Position numbers and translations under genes: made by a program. A stretch of DNA of 64,000 nt, taken from NCBI GenBank assembly GCA_024529925.1, contig JAFEUB010001048.1:788501-852500 (forward strand), given 5' to 3'. The notes beneath the pieces are model-generated. The model did not search any database. It saw only the letters and a program-made list of their open reading frames with translations, and was not told where the DNA came from. How positions within the stretch are numbered: the first letter of the stretch is position 1; the number at the start of each line of letters is the position of its first letter. This DNA comes from Ophthalmolycus amberensis (Eukaryota; Chordata; Actinopteri; Perciformes; Zoarcidae). Below are positions 38,119 through 47,145 of the stretch, in pieces.

Positions 38119-41100
38119 CATGAAGATGCAGGTCTTTGCTCTTCCACATAAAGAGTCACAGACATTTTCATCCTTTCTTTTTTTATTTTCCTCCTTTGTA
38201 TTTGACCTATACATCCGAAATATTCCCATTATTATTGGCCTGATTTTGCCTTTTCAAGCACTTCCTCTAATCGGGAGCAAAGTATGATACATTTACCCAC
38301 ATTTTTTTTCTTTCCTAACCTTTGTCTTGTTTTCAAGTGTGAAAAACGTGAGGTCGGGTAAAGTTGCTGCGGTGGCATGTAGCGTCACGTTGTTTGACAC
38401 CGACAATTACAGCGGCAGGCCGGCTACCAGGAGCCAAACAAAATAAATATTTGCTTGTTTTGAGAGACTAAGGGGAATTAGGTGGGTGGTGTGAAAACAG
38501 TGGAAGTGAGAAACGGAGATAGAGGGACAGAGAGAGCATTGCATGGGCGGTGGTCCAAACAGCAGCATGCTGTTGCCTACTTCTCCCCGTATCGATCGGA
38601 ATGGGCTCCCTGTGAGAGATCTAGATCAATGAGGCCATAACAGTCCATCTTCTCAGTCAGGAGCCACTACGGCCTCTTATCGCTCACTCTCCTGTCTCTC
38701 GCCCACGCACACACCTTCACTCACACATTTCAACTCACTAATGCAGTGATTCTTAACCAGTGGGCCGCGGCCCAATGGTGGGCCGCGAGCGCCACCTAGA
38801 GGGCCGCGAACAACTTTCAGTTTTGCACCTGTGGGCCGCGAGGGCCGCGGGACCGCATAGGTTATCAATTGAAGACACCAGAGATATCACTGTTATCCAT
38901 GAGACGCTCAGTTACGATATAGCTTCCCACCACCGGGTGGCGGTAATGCGTCAGTCAGTTGTTTAACAAGCTACACTAAGCAGAAGAAGACACTCAGCTA
39001 GCCGCTAGCCTGTAGCAAAAGTTATGGATAAGTTTTTAAAAAGAAAAAATGAAGATGACAGTGGTGCCATACCCCCCCAAAAGTCTAAATGTGTGCGCAA
39101 GTACAATCCTGACTTTATAAAGTACGGCTTTGTGAACGGAGGCAACGAGGCAGAGCCGAGGGCTCAGTGTGTGGAATGTGGGCTAATGCTGTCAAACGAA
39201 GCACTGAAGCCTTCGAAACTAAAGCGACACGTAGCGACGAAACATCCAACGCTCGTGGGAAAGCCGGGGGAATTTTTCAAGAGAAAGGAAAATGGGCTAC
39301 AAATGCAGAAACGGTCTGTCGTGTCACTGACTGGTAACTCAAAATGTGCTTTGAAAGCCAGCTACCTCGTAGCCAGACGTGTGGCACAAAGTAAGAAAGC
39401 ATTCACCATAGCAGAGGAGTTGGTTCTGTCTCTCAGCACCTCTCACAACTGGCAGAGAAATTCGATGACTACTTTCCTGAGGATCCCAGAGACGGACACA
39501 TGTGGATTTTGGACCCATTTTCTGTGGATCCCACTGAAGAAGATGTTGCTTTGCCCTCACATCTGGAATCCCAGCTTCTGGAAGTTTCCACCGACAGCAC
39601 TTTAAAGTTGCAGTGGGGCAAACTGGACCTGGGCTCCTTCTGGATTGCTGTCTCAAAGGAGTACCCATGTCTAGCACTGAGGGCTGTGAAACACCTTCTC
39701 CCATTCACGACCACATACCTGTGTGAATCAGGATTCTCCAGTGTGGCCACAACTAAGACCAAAGCCCGAAACAGACTCAGAGTAACACTGGAGGCTACTC
39801 TGAGAGTGAGCCTTTCCCCTATTCCACCCAGACTGGATCTGATCGTGTCTGAGAGGCAGGCCCAAGTGTCTCATTAAGAGGTGGACACATATATGAGTTC
39901 ACGTAAGGCTATATTTTCATTTGCACTTTATTTAAATTTTATTTATAGTTTTATTTAATTTGAAACTTATTATTTTGAATGTATTTATTTTATTACCACA
40001 TATTATTTATCAAATTTCCATTTTTTTCTCAGATTTTTTGAGAGTCCCTCTTTTTGAGAGATGGGCGCTTGCATTCGAGTTACCTGATCTGATGATGGCT
40101 TTTTGGTCCCATTTTCTAACAAGGCCCTGCTTGTAAAGGAAAAAGAGCTGAGACTTAGTTAACTAATCACCAAATAAATTCTTAATTGATTCATAGTTCA
40201 TCGAGTAATTTTACAAGCAATATACCAGCTTCACAAATGTGTGGATATGAAAGCAAACTGGATATCTTTTGTCTTTCAGCTGTTAGTTTGACACAATAAT
40301 ACATTTGAACAGATGACTTTTGGCTGCATGAAACCATTTTCTGATATTTAAATGTGTTTATGTAACACCCGTCCCATGTAGCTATATAGTATTATGTGAA
40401 TCTGCTAGGTTGTAGTAGTACTATGGGCGGGGTCCTGGGTACAGTTTTAATCGTAATGGCGCGATTACCTGTTCTTATACATGAATATACTTATTCTTAC
40501 AACTTTTGTTCCTTTATTATGAAAACTAAAATAACTGGCGGTGCCTCCAATATAATTAAGTAAATAAAAGGTCTGTGCCTCTTATTAAGTCTTTTTATCT
40601 TGTGTTTTAAGTGTATTTTACCCCTTTTAACCAGCTCTTATCAAAACATGAATGTGATTGACTTTAACACATCAAATATACTTCAAAGGCATTAGAAAAA
40701 CAGTTTGGCATTTATTACATGTGGTCATCAATATACTGTGCACCCACAGTCCCACACACACAATCAGAGTAACAGAAAACCCTCGTTGCAGGCCTGAGTC
40801 GTGGTTTGGGAGCGTAGAGGCCTAAAAACTGTGATGGCCGCTTCACTTGTTCACACAAGCAATAAACAAAAAAGCACGTGCACGTTTGTCAGGGAAATAT
40901 CTGGTTCTTTAGCTGCTAAATGCTTCACTATGTTCATCAGCTAGTCACTCACTGTGTCTGCTGTTTGGTGCTGAGCTGGGAGTGAACAGTGTTTTCTTTT
41001 TTTTACTTTTATTTACTAAAACAGGTGCTATTGTCCACCAGAGTGGAAATTTAAGACAAGCATATAGACATGTCATATTACACGTCAGTGTCTGCAGCTC

Positions 41101-44100
41101 AGATCTAATCAGTCATGTTTAGAATATTGATGGCGCTCTGGGATGAAGGACTTCTCAAATACATATTTAGTTGAAGGACTCAAGAGCTCAAACTGGCTTC
41201 CAGGGTTTGCCAACTATTTTGCTTGCAATTGACACAATCCTAGCAAGAGTATTCTTAGAGCTACAGTTTAGGTGACCGTAACAGGCAGGAAGGTGAAAAA
41301 GTTAAAACATTTTCAACAAGAGTTTTGTACATAATAGTTCTAAAACTTGGTGTGCTGACTAACACCAAGGCCACTAAGTTTCCAGAGACGATCGCTGTGA
41401 GCATCTCTTTAAAATATACTCGAGAACTGTACTGAGGTAGATTTCCACAGTTTCATCAGGTTGGACATCAAGTGAAACTGATTCTGTTTTCAGACCTTGT
41501 TTTGTGCAAGTTAATTCATTGTTTTGTCTTTCTACATTGATTTCTAGCTGGCTAATGCGACACCATGTTTAAAGGGCCCTTGTGTGGGCCAGATAGGCAG
41601 CTTCACCTAATGTCTTTTCTGTACTAGGTTAACTAAGGCTATTTTATCAGCATGCGTAACCAATCTAAAATGTTTCTTGTTGATCATAAGTTCTCTAGAA
41701 CATCGCCTCAGACTGGTCTACAAATATTGTGCTATCGCCCTCATTACACGAGAAACAGGCCAATCTACCCTCTTCCATTATCATCAGATTAAAAAACAGG
41801 ATTGTGTGGCTCATTTTTCTAATGTTATTTTCCATCTTCAGACAAGAGTCGGCCCCTCCCCCGCCCGCTCCCATTGTCATCAACAAGTATTCAGACGAGC
41901 AGCTCAGATCCATAGCCAAACGCATGAGAGAGAGACTGGATCTCTACAAGGAGAAAGTGACTGATCCGAATGCTTCATCCCCAGAGATCAGCCCTCCTGT
42001 CAGTGAGTACAAACACCTTTACATTTGTGACTTATGATTGTCATTGGGGCTTTACAGGCTGCAAATTATGAATATTTAAATTGCAGTCCTTTTAGCACCT
42101 TTGCTGCGCAAAGACAACTACACAAAAGTCATAGAGGAGAGGAAGAAGCAAGCAGAGGAGGAGCGCATAAAGAAGGAAGAAGCTGACCAGAAGAAGAGGA
42201 GCAGAGAAGAAAAGAAGGAGGCCGAGCAGAAGAAGAAGAGGAGGAGGAGAAAAGAAAGCAGAGGCCAAGAGGGAGGAAAAGGATTTGAAGACCAAGTTAA
42301 AAGATGCTGCCTGGTTTTCGGTGGACATTGTGCTGAAGCCATTTGAGGACCTGATGGACCCAGTGCTGGGGCATACCATTGACCCTTTCACAGACCGTCG
42401 CTACATCGCCTGGCTGAGCGTTGTGACTCTGGCCTTTAACTACAACACCTGGTTCCTTACAGCCCGTCTGTGTTTCCCGTACCACAATGAGAGCGTCATC
42501 CCTTACTGGTTCGTTCTGGATATGCTGGCCGACCTCATCTACTTCACGGACTCCAACATCTTCCAGGCCCGCAAACAGTTTGTCAAAGGAGGAGACATCA
42601 TAGTAAGTCTGATGTAATCCCGGCCAATGGAGGCTGATACTGAGAATGGTTTAAGATATGACAAAATGACAATGTGTTTTTCTCCACCTTTCAGAAAGAC
42701 AGAGCGGTGACAAAGAAGAACTACAGAGATTCTGAGAGATTCATGGTACTGTGACTTGAATTCTTTGAACTTAGGGTGAACTCGTCTCAGTGACCTCACA
42801 CATCTGTCTCTCCTCAACAGCTGGACCTGATCTCCCTCATGCCATTCGACTTGCTATATGTCCAGTTCGGATTCAGGTCCATTTTCAGATTCAATCGCCT
42901 GCTAAAGGTGAATTTAATCATGTGTTACGAAGGCCAGTCAATTGATTAAAGATTCTGTGTCCTTCCTGTGGTGGCCTTGGCTGACATTTTCATGCTTACT
43001 CTCAAGGCGGATACATTTTTTGAGTTCAGCGATCGTCTAGAGAGCATCATGGCCAAGGCTTACATCTGGAGGTTAGTCACATGAAAGAAATGAAGCAAGT
43101 ATGATAATGCCATTTTTGTTGTTATCATATATACATCATTTTAAAAAATAACTGAAAAGATCAGGGTGGCCAGTGTGTGTTTGATGGGAACTCACCTTTT
43201 ACAACATTAAGACGTGAAAAAATAATGAATACAGAGCAATGGACAGTAAAGTCTTTACTTTTCTATCAGAGTGATTCGGACCATTGGATATCTTCTCTTC
43301 ATGCTCCACCTCAACGCCTGCTTCTACTATGTGGCTTCAGACTACCAGGGCATCGGGAAAACTAAATGGGTCTACTCCGGTCTGGGCAGTGCGTAAGTAC
43401 AGAAACTTTATATTCCTGCTTGCGTTTGAGTGTATGACATTCTTGTTTGTTTTTTCTCCGAATTGCAAACTTCTAAAAAGTGTATCTAAGTATCTGTAAT
43501 GTGCTCTTTCTGTCTATTATTTACCATGAGAATACTACCACTGCTAATAGTTTACCACATTTTGTCAAATTAAAAATGAAAACTGATCCTTTTAGACTTC
43601 GGTAATGTGATCAGTGTAAAAGACACTTGGTCCCAGTTTAAAAGGAAAAACTTTTACCAGCATCGATGACCATCAGCGCATTTGTTACTCTTACTACAGT
43701 CATTTAAGTTAACGATTTATTAATTAATGATGAGTTTAAAGTAATTCCTCTTTGGTTTTTTTAAGACACACAATTGATAGGGCTGCCATACATAACAAAA
43801 TGTGACGACATGGGCATCAACACATAGCTTTTAGAGTCAGTGCAATGCTTGCTGCACTGAAACAGAGTTCCAGTTGTCTCCATCCCTGAGATATCCAAAG
43901 ACAGTCACAAGTTTAAAAAAACGTCTCGTATGTTCCATCTCTGCTGCTGCTGCTGCAGTTACCTCAGCTGCTTCTTCTATGCGGAGAAGTCCCGACTGCT
44001 GATCGCTGAGTTGCCATTTCCAGACACCATGTTCGGACAGATCTTTCAGATGACAAACTACCTTTTTGGGGCTTTCTTTATGTCCATCATTCTTGGCCAG

Positions 44101-46690
44101 GTAGTTAATTTGTAATCTTTTTTTTTTTATCAATCTGTATTTGGATTATTTTGCTTTCGATTTGCAAAGTTTTTTTGTGTGAAAATTCGGCAGCAAGACG
44201 TCATGGGAATCAAACTAGAAAAAGGGGAGAATTAACAATGATTCCTCCCAAACACTTGCACACACATATTCTATCTGTCTGTCCAAAAAACAGCCCAATG
44301 ACACATAGACTTGTTTGTAACAGCCCCTCCAATGCCCCCACCCTCTCCACAGGTACCTGCGTTGTTACTACTATGCTGTCCGCAGTCTGATCAACATCGG
44401 GGGTCTTAACGAACCCCATACCGTCTTTGAGATTACCTTTCAGATGATTAACTTTTTCGTGGGCGTCTTTGTGTTCTCCAGTTTGATTGGACAGGTAACA
44501 GAGAGAGTCCCAACATGCTCAGTTCCTCTGGAAACCTGATAGAAATTAGCACCTCTAAATTAGCATGTCTTTTCCCACATGTCTTGTTAATGTAGTGACA
44601 GATAAATGAAACCCTTTGAGTTAGAAATCACAATCATACTAGTTTCACTAACACCCCATCATCTGTATTTCACTGGTTCCCTGTGTGTCAAAAAGGGGTG
44701 GGGTGTAATTGACCGTAGTAGTTATTTTCCTTAGTTGATGTATTTGTTCTTACCGTCATCTGGCCTCAGATGAGAGACGTCATCGGTGCAGCCACAGCAG
44801 GACAGACCTACTTCAGATCCTCCATGGACGGCACCGTGGACTATATGGTGAACAACCACATCCCCTCTTTGGTGCAGAACCGAGTCCGCAACTGGTACAC
44901 CTACACCTGGGACTGCACAGGGCATGCTGGGTCAGTAACACTGGTTCAGCTCAGTTTTTACAGAATGTTAGAAAGCCTTGTAAGAAACCAGTTAGCCCTT
45001 CACATATATCACCTTAAAAAAGTTGTACTACTTCCCTCTGTAGCCCCAGAATAAATTCCCTGTTTCATCTCGATGCTTTTAGATGAGTCTGAGCTGCTGG
45101 ATAAGATGCCTCTGGTGATGAGAACCGCCATTGCTGTGGACATCAACCTGTCCACCTTTCAGAAGATAGATCTTTTCAAGGTGCCTTTTCAAGACACCAC
45201 AAACACAACAAATTTGGCATACTGCAGCCTGGGAATTAAGTCAATTAAATATAGCTTTTCTTCTACAGGGCTGTGACCAGCAGATGTTGGTGGACATGTT
45301 ACTGAGGCTCAAGTCTATTGTCTATTTACCTGGAGACTTTGTCGTAAAAAAAGCGAGTTCAAATTCTTATATCGTCACCTGAAATTCTATATTTGAATCT
45401 TTATCATCCTTCAAAACCCCATGAGTACAACCTTTGTGTAAATATCTACTGTCTATTCTTCTGTACAGTATTTGTCATGTTTCTGCATGTGTAAATAACT
45501 TTGCTCTCTCTGCAGGGCGACATCGGCAAAGAGATGTACGTAATTAAAAGCGGTGCGGTGCAGGTGGTGGGAGGACCTGACAACAGTATTGTGTTTGTCA
45601 CACTGAAGGCTGGATGTGTGTTTGGAGAAATCAGGTAGGAGAAACAAATACAAAGTCTGAAGAAAGAAACCTTAGAGCGTTGTTAATTCTAGTTTTCACA
45701 CTGTGATAAACATCATCATGTTTAATGTGCAACTATGTAATGCCCCTGATTAGAAGATGACAGATCCAAATTCACATTGTCATAACATCTTTTTGTTTCT
45801 CAGTTTGTTACAATCATCCAAAGACGGAGGGAACAGGCGGACAGCTAATGTCAAAGCATACGGCTTCGCTAAACTTTTTGTCCTGGAGAAGAAAGACCTG
45901 TTTGATATCCTGGTGCACTACCCGGAGTCTCAGAAAGTGTTGGCCAGGAAGGGAAAGTGAGTCAGAGGCCTGAAGGCAAACACACTGTCTCACACCCTCA
46001 CTGGGGTGAGCACCTGCACACTGCCACAAGTCAAGAAGGTGGTGAATCAACAAACAAATCAACAAACTTATTTATTGTCTTTACTATTTATAATTGTAAT
46101 TATAATTTTGAAGAATAAAAAATGACTTAAAGATCATTAAAATTGCTGATCTTACATGTAGCACTTATTTACAGTTGTTACCTACATGCGACTACGTTTC
46201 GCTCTCATAAATCAGAACACTTGTTACTATTTTTAAGCGGCAAATTGACATTTTCAAATTGTTCTTTTTTCTTATAGCTACGGTAATTATTTCAGAGAAT
46301 TCTTTAAAAACAGCCAATTCTCCACTTTTACAACCAATATGTTTGAATAAGTGTTGCAATATGCATAATACCAGAGGCTGTTTGTTGAGCCAGCTTCTCT
46401 GTTTCTGTGCGTGCAGGAAACTCATGAAGGCGAAGGGTCCAGTAGCAGCTAAAGCAGTAGTGGAAAAGGAGAAAGGACTGGCGCTGTTCGGACCCAAGCC
46501 ACCCACACCCAAACTGCTGCGTGCTTTCGGTGGACACGTTAACAAGAACTTTTTTGACAAATTGAAGGTAAAAACGCCTATTTGTATCTACCGGTATATG
46601 TGGTCATTTCAAAGCTATTGCAGTTATGCTGATTGCTAAACCCATACTTTGTGTTTTCTTTCCCCCCAGACTGCTACTAGTGGCCAGTGA
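22557..46690 (+). CDS. CNG channel beta subunit, CNGB3-type (gene 1), two frameshifts, alternative pore exons
   Basis: Predicted cGMP-gated channel beta subunit, which would pair with CNGA subunits in photoreceptor outer segments. Exons read from sequence: 22557-22673, 23258-23312, 24837-24948, 41842-42002, 42096-42602, 42695-42745, 42821-42907, 43007-43071, 43270-43392, then pore exon A 43959-44100 or B 44353-44494, then 44770-44930, 45083-45180, 45269-45352, 45516-45634, 45804-45956, 46417-46567, 46670-46690. Coding length with one pore exon is 2207 nt. Two single extra bases (about 42,239-42,255 and 44,911-44,920) break the frame. Without them the length would match a 734-residue protein. 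Protein order: Pro/Ala-rich N-terminus, Lys/Glu-rich segment, S1-S4, S5-pore-S6, C-linker, nucleotide-binding domain, short tail ending TATSGQ. The N-terminal VINKYSDEQ block favours CNGB3 over CNGB1, although some C-terminal motifs look CNGB1-like. The lesions may mean a pseudogene or assembly errors. Confidence 0.85.
27872..28549 (+). repeat. ERV 5' LTR
   Basis: 678 bp, starting TGTAAGAAATTTGAG and ending CCCCCAACA. A CCAAT box lies in TTAGCCAATAGG near 28,187, with a TTTATTTTT element downstream as a possible TATA substitute. A candidate poly(A) signal ATTAAA is near 28,423. Compared with the 3' LTR it has 9 extra bases around TTCTATTGATTTAATATTTC. Confidence 0.92.
28554..28571 (+). other. 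ERV primer-binding site, tRNA-Arg type
   Basis: TGGCAACCACGAAGGGAC begins four bases after the LTR end. From known vertebrate tRNA sequences, the 3' end of tRNA-Arg (CCG/TCG isoacceptors) is complementary to this at 17 of 18 positions, the mismatch being the fifth base (A for G). Other tRNAs I compared from memory fit worse. Confidence 0.75.
28572..30560 (+). other. ERV leader region, no intact reading frame
   Basis: About 2 kb between the primer-binding site and the first recognisable Gag sequence. Frames are short and unrecognised. At about 29,680-29,718 a 12-bp unit (GTTAGCATAGCT) is repeated three times. Matrix and most of capsid are not recognisable, so this is either a long untranslated leader or a decayed and deleted gag 5' part. 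Confidence 0.5.
30740..31419 (+). pseudogene. ERV gag remnant (charged coil and nucleocapsid)
   Basis: An Arg/Glu-rich coil at about 30,755-30,900 contains a 42-bp tandem duplication (REVGEL repeated) and ends in a stop. It is followed in another frame by 30,925-31,419, with basic and Pro-rich stretches, RGRG boxes and one zinc knuckle CYVCGREGHWVRDC (CX2CX4HX4C) at about residue 90. This corresponds to the charged assembly helix plus nucleocapsid at the C-terminus of gamma-type Gag. The upstream capsid is missing and the frame is broken, so no full Gag is possible. Confidence 0.75.
31577..31918 (+). pseudogene. ERV pol remnant: integrase C-terminal domain
   Basis: The frame ends with PGSLVWIKVHKRKW, then RWTGPWEV and TWHHLTHCAAAR, matching the SH3-like GPY/F module at the end of gammaretroviral integrase. 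The catalytic core, RNase H, RT and protease are gone. Only about 160 bp separates this from the gag stop, so one large internal deletion of pol is the simplest explanation. Confidence 0.75.
32012..34152 (+). pseudogene. ERV env, gamma-type, broken in the surface subunit
   Basis: The 5' part (32,012-32,512) has a hydrophobic leader/anchor around residues 22-42 and ends in a stop. The frame then changes to 32,727-33,167. A 106-bp tandem duplication (33,032-33,137 and 33,138-33,243) shifts the frame again into 33,109-34,152. That last frame has an SU C-terminus (WWWCGG), furin-type site RRSKR (116-120), a heptad region, CX6CC (Cys225, Cys232-233), a membrane helix (about 284-305) and a short tail. 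The transmembrane subunit is therefore open, but a whole Env cannot be made from this copy as read. Confidence 0.85.
34693..34707 (+). other. ERV polypurine tract
   Basis: GGGTTAGGGGGGAAT immediately precedes the TG of the 3' LTR, the expected plus-strand primer position. Confidence 0.7.
34708..35376 (+). repeat. ERV 3' LTR
   Basis: 669 bp. It matches the 5' LTR except for about four single-base changes (for example GAGCAGAGAAC, AAGATAAAC, TTTTGAAGTC, CTCTCTCACG) and a 9-bp shortening near 35,178. It is followed by the target duplicate GTAG. Confidence 0.92.
36385..37391. mobile_element. PIF/Harbinger-like DNA transposon relic (1001 bp)
   Basis: Termini are TGCTGCGTTCACACCGGACG at 36,388 and its inverted complement ending at 37,388, flanked by the direct repeat TTA (36385-36387 and 37389-37391). 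Sub-terminal regions are rich in CGCG and AAATCGCG motifs in mirror arrangement. A TTA duplication is characteristic of the PIF/Harbinger superfamily. Inside, about 36,570-36,680, one frame gives a basic stretch (SLKRRNAKRRHVWF) reminiscent of the start of Harbinger transposases. No long transposase frame survives, so this copy is non-autonomous. Confidence 0.75.
38065..38116 (+). repeat. (CA)n microsatellite
   Basis: An uninterrupted run of about 26 CA units. It generates the Val/Cys and Thr/His frames on both strands, which are not genes. Confidence 0.95.
38744..39880 (+). mobile_element. hAT element relic with BED-finger transposase, internally deleted
   Basis: The left end CAGTGATTCTTAACCAGTGG, followed by GGGCCGCGGCCC, resembles hAT termini. 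The first frame (39,024) encodes a ZBED-like N-terminus with BED finger residues Cys49, Cys52, His69 and His74. After about 39,425 the coding signal jumps to the hAT C-terminal dimerisation region in the adjacent frames (QHLSQLAEKFDDYF, then YLCESGFSSV). The central catalytic part is missing. No matching right terminus or 8-bp duplication was found, so the 3' boundary is arbitrary. Confidence 0.75.
39024..39877 (+). pseudogene. hAT/ZBED-type transposase pseudogene
   Basis: The N-terminal frame 39,024-39,605 stays on transposase sequence until about codon 135 (AEELVLSLS). Homology then continues in the frame from about 39,431 to 39,877, where the hATC motif and the stop at 39,875-39,877 lie. 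The junction lacks several hundred residues including the DDE core. Transposition activity is not possible. Host domestication is unlikely given the frame change. Confidence 0.75.
41842..42602 (+). CDS. gene 1 exons 4-5: N-terminal helix, coiled coil, S1-S2 (frameshift in exon 5)
   Basis: Exon 4 (41842-42002) encodes QESAPPPPAPIVINKYSDEQ and continues to SSPEISPPV, a block shared with CNGB3. Exon 5 (42096-42602) begins PLLRKDNYTKV, then a Lys/Glu-rich segment. Near 42,239-42,255, in a purine-only (AGG/AGA) run, one base too many moves the reading from one frame to the next. The downstream frame then gives DAAWFSVDIVLKPFEDLMDP and S1-S2. Exon 5 is 507 nt where 506 would keep frame. The equivalent region of gene 2 is in frame and split by an 88-bp intron. 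Confidence 0.8.
43959..44100 (+). CDS. gene 1 alternative pore exon A
   Basis: 142 nt between acceptor CTGCTGCAG|T and donor GGCCAG|GTAG. It enters at phase 2 and leaves at phase 0, exactly as exon B does. It encodes 47 residues after the split codon, starting YLSCFFYAEKS, with filter segment LIAELPFP and S6 ending FFMSIILGQ. Identity to exon B is about 20 of 47 with no gaps and no stops. The GG of the beta-subunit filter is replaced by AE, putting Glu where CNGA subunits carry the pore glutamate. Likely a duplicated, mutually exclusive pore/S6 exon. A decaying duplicate is the main alternative. Confidence 0.75.
44353..44494 (+). CDS. gene 1 pore exon B (canonical CNGB-type)
   Basis: 142 nt, acceptor TCTCCACAG|G, donor GGACAG|GTAACA. 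It encodes YLRCYYYAVRSL, filter INIGGLNEP and S6 ending FVFSSLIGQ, the standard CNGB pore with the IGGL filter. The Pro after GGL that is seen in gene 2 is Asn here. It continues in phase into exon 44770-44930 (MRDVIGAATAGQTYF). It lies 252 bp downstream of exon A. Confidence 0.9.
44770..44930 (+). CDS. gene 1 C-linker exon with a 1-nt insertion
   Basis: Encodes MRDVIGAATAGQTYFRSSMD through NRVRNWYTYTWD, the post-S6 C-linker. The homologous gene 2 exon is 160 nt; this one is 161. The extra base lies in TGGGACTGCACAGGGCATG, where gene 2 has TGGGCAGCTCAGGGCATG. Past that point the frame is wrong for the next exon (45083, starting AT GAG TCT GAG), and the first full codon after the junction would be a stop. 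Either a disabling insertion or an assembly error. Confidence 0.8.
45083..45956 (+). CDS. gene 1 C-linker end and cyclic-nucleotide-binding domain exons
   Basis: Exons 45083-45180, 45269-45352, 45516-45634 and 45804-45956 encode DESELLDKMP, the CNBD start GCDQQMLVDMLLRLKS, GDIGKEMYVIKSG, VTLKAGCVFGEIS and NRRTANVKAYGF. FGEIS and RRTA are the conserved phosphate-binding cassette, and Thr after the Arg pair is usual in cGMP-preferring channels. The intron after 45352 starts with GC (AAAAAA|GCGAGT) where gene 2 has GT. All other junctions are GT-AG. Confidence 0.85.
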
Positions 46691-46992
46691 GGATTGTAGT
46701 GAGCTCATTTTTTATGACTCCTTTTTGGGAGTGAATGTACAGTTTTGTTTTCAACCTCTTACTACTTGCTCTTTTGTACTGAGTGTGTATTTCCTGTCAT
46801 TTTAAGATTCATTGTTTAAAGCTGATGCTGCTGTTGTTTCCCGTTTTGGTTGACTTGTTTGATCGTGACACCATCAGATTACACGAGATCAGCAGAACTG
46901 CTCGACAAAACCCACCTAACTAAGACAAGCAGATTCAAACTCCAAAGATGTATTTAAACACAAACTATTTTGATGAGATCTGCTTGAATAAA
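46670..46992 (+). other. gene 1 terminal exon, 3' UTR and poly(A) signal
   Basis: The last coding exon (46670-46690) encodes TATSGQ then TGA. AATAAA follows at 46,987-46,992, giving a 3' UTR of roughly 300 bp. No other strong signal lies between. Confidence 0.65.
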
Positions 46993-47107
46993 TAATTTCT
47001 CGACTTAACTAAAGTTTACTTTCAGTGGTGTCTTGTCCTGTTTGTTTACATGTTATGTATCTGTCTGTCAGTTGTTTGTTTGTACAGAAGGAGTTAATAG
47101 AGAGAGA

Positions 47108-47145
<38 letters not shown>

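Larger units (their letters stand above)
24949..41841 (+). other. gene 1 intron 3 (16.9 kb), transposon-filled
   Basis: Bounded by GGG|GTAAGA at the 5' end and TCTTCAG|A at the 3' end, it joins exon 3 (phase 2) to exon 4. It carries a GGGTATCG-type repeat near 26,896, a TC/CA-rich stretch at 27,068-27,110, the endogenous retrovirus, the Harbinger-like element, a CA repeat and a hAT relic. The remaining parts (24,949-26,880; 35,381-36,384; 39,900-41,841) show nothing I can name. The retrovirus lies in the sense orientation, so its LTR poly(A) and splice signals could affect gene 1 transcripts. Confidence 0.75.

Noticed and set aside
37585..38229. 214-codon minus-strand open frame
   Set aside because: It is carried through by the CA/GT microsatellite (poly Val-Cys) and has no recognisable domain or splice partners.
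40361..40610. Possible LTR or MITE beginning TGTAACACCCG
   Set aside because: No matching terminus, duplication or second copy could be found by eye.
42092..42391. 99-codon minus-strand Leu/Phe-rich frame
   Set aside because: Antisense of the Lys/Glu-rich coding repeat of gene 1.
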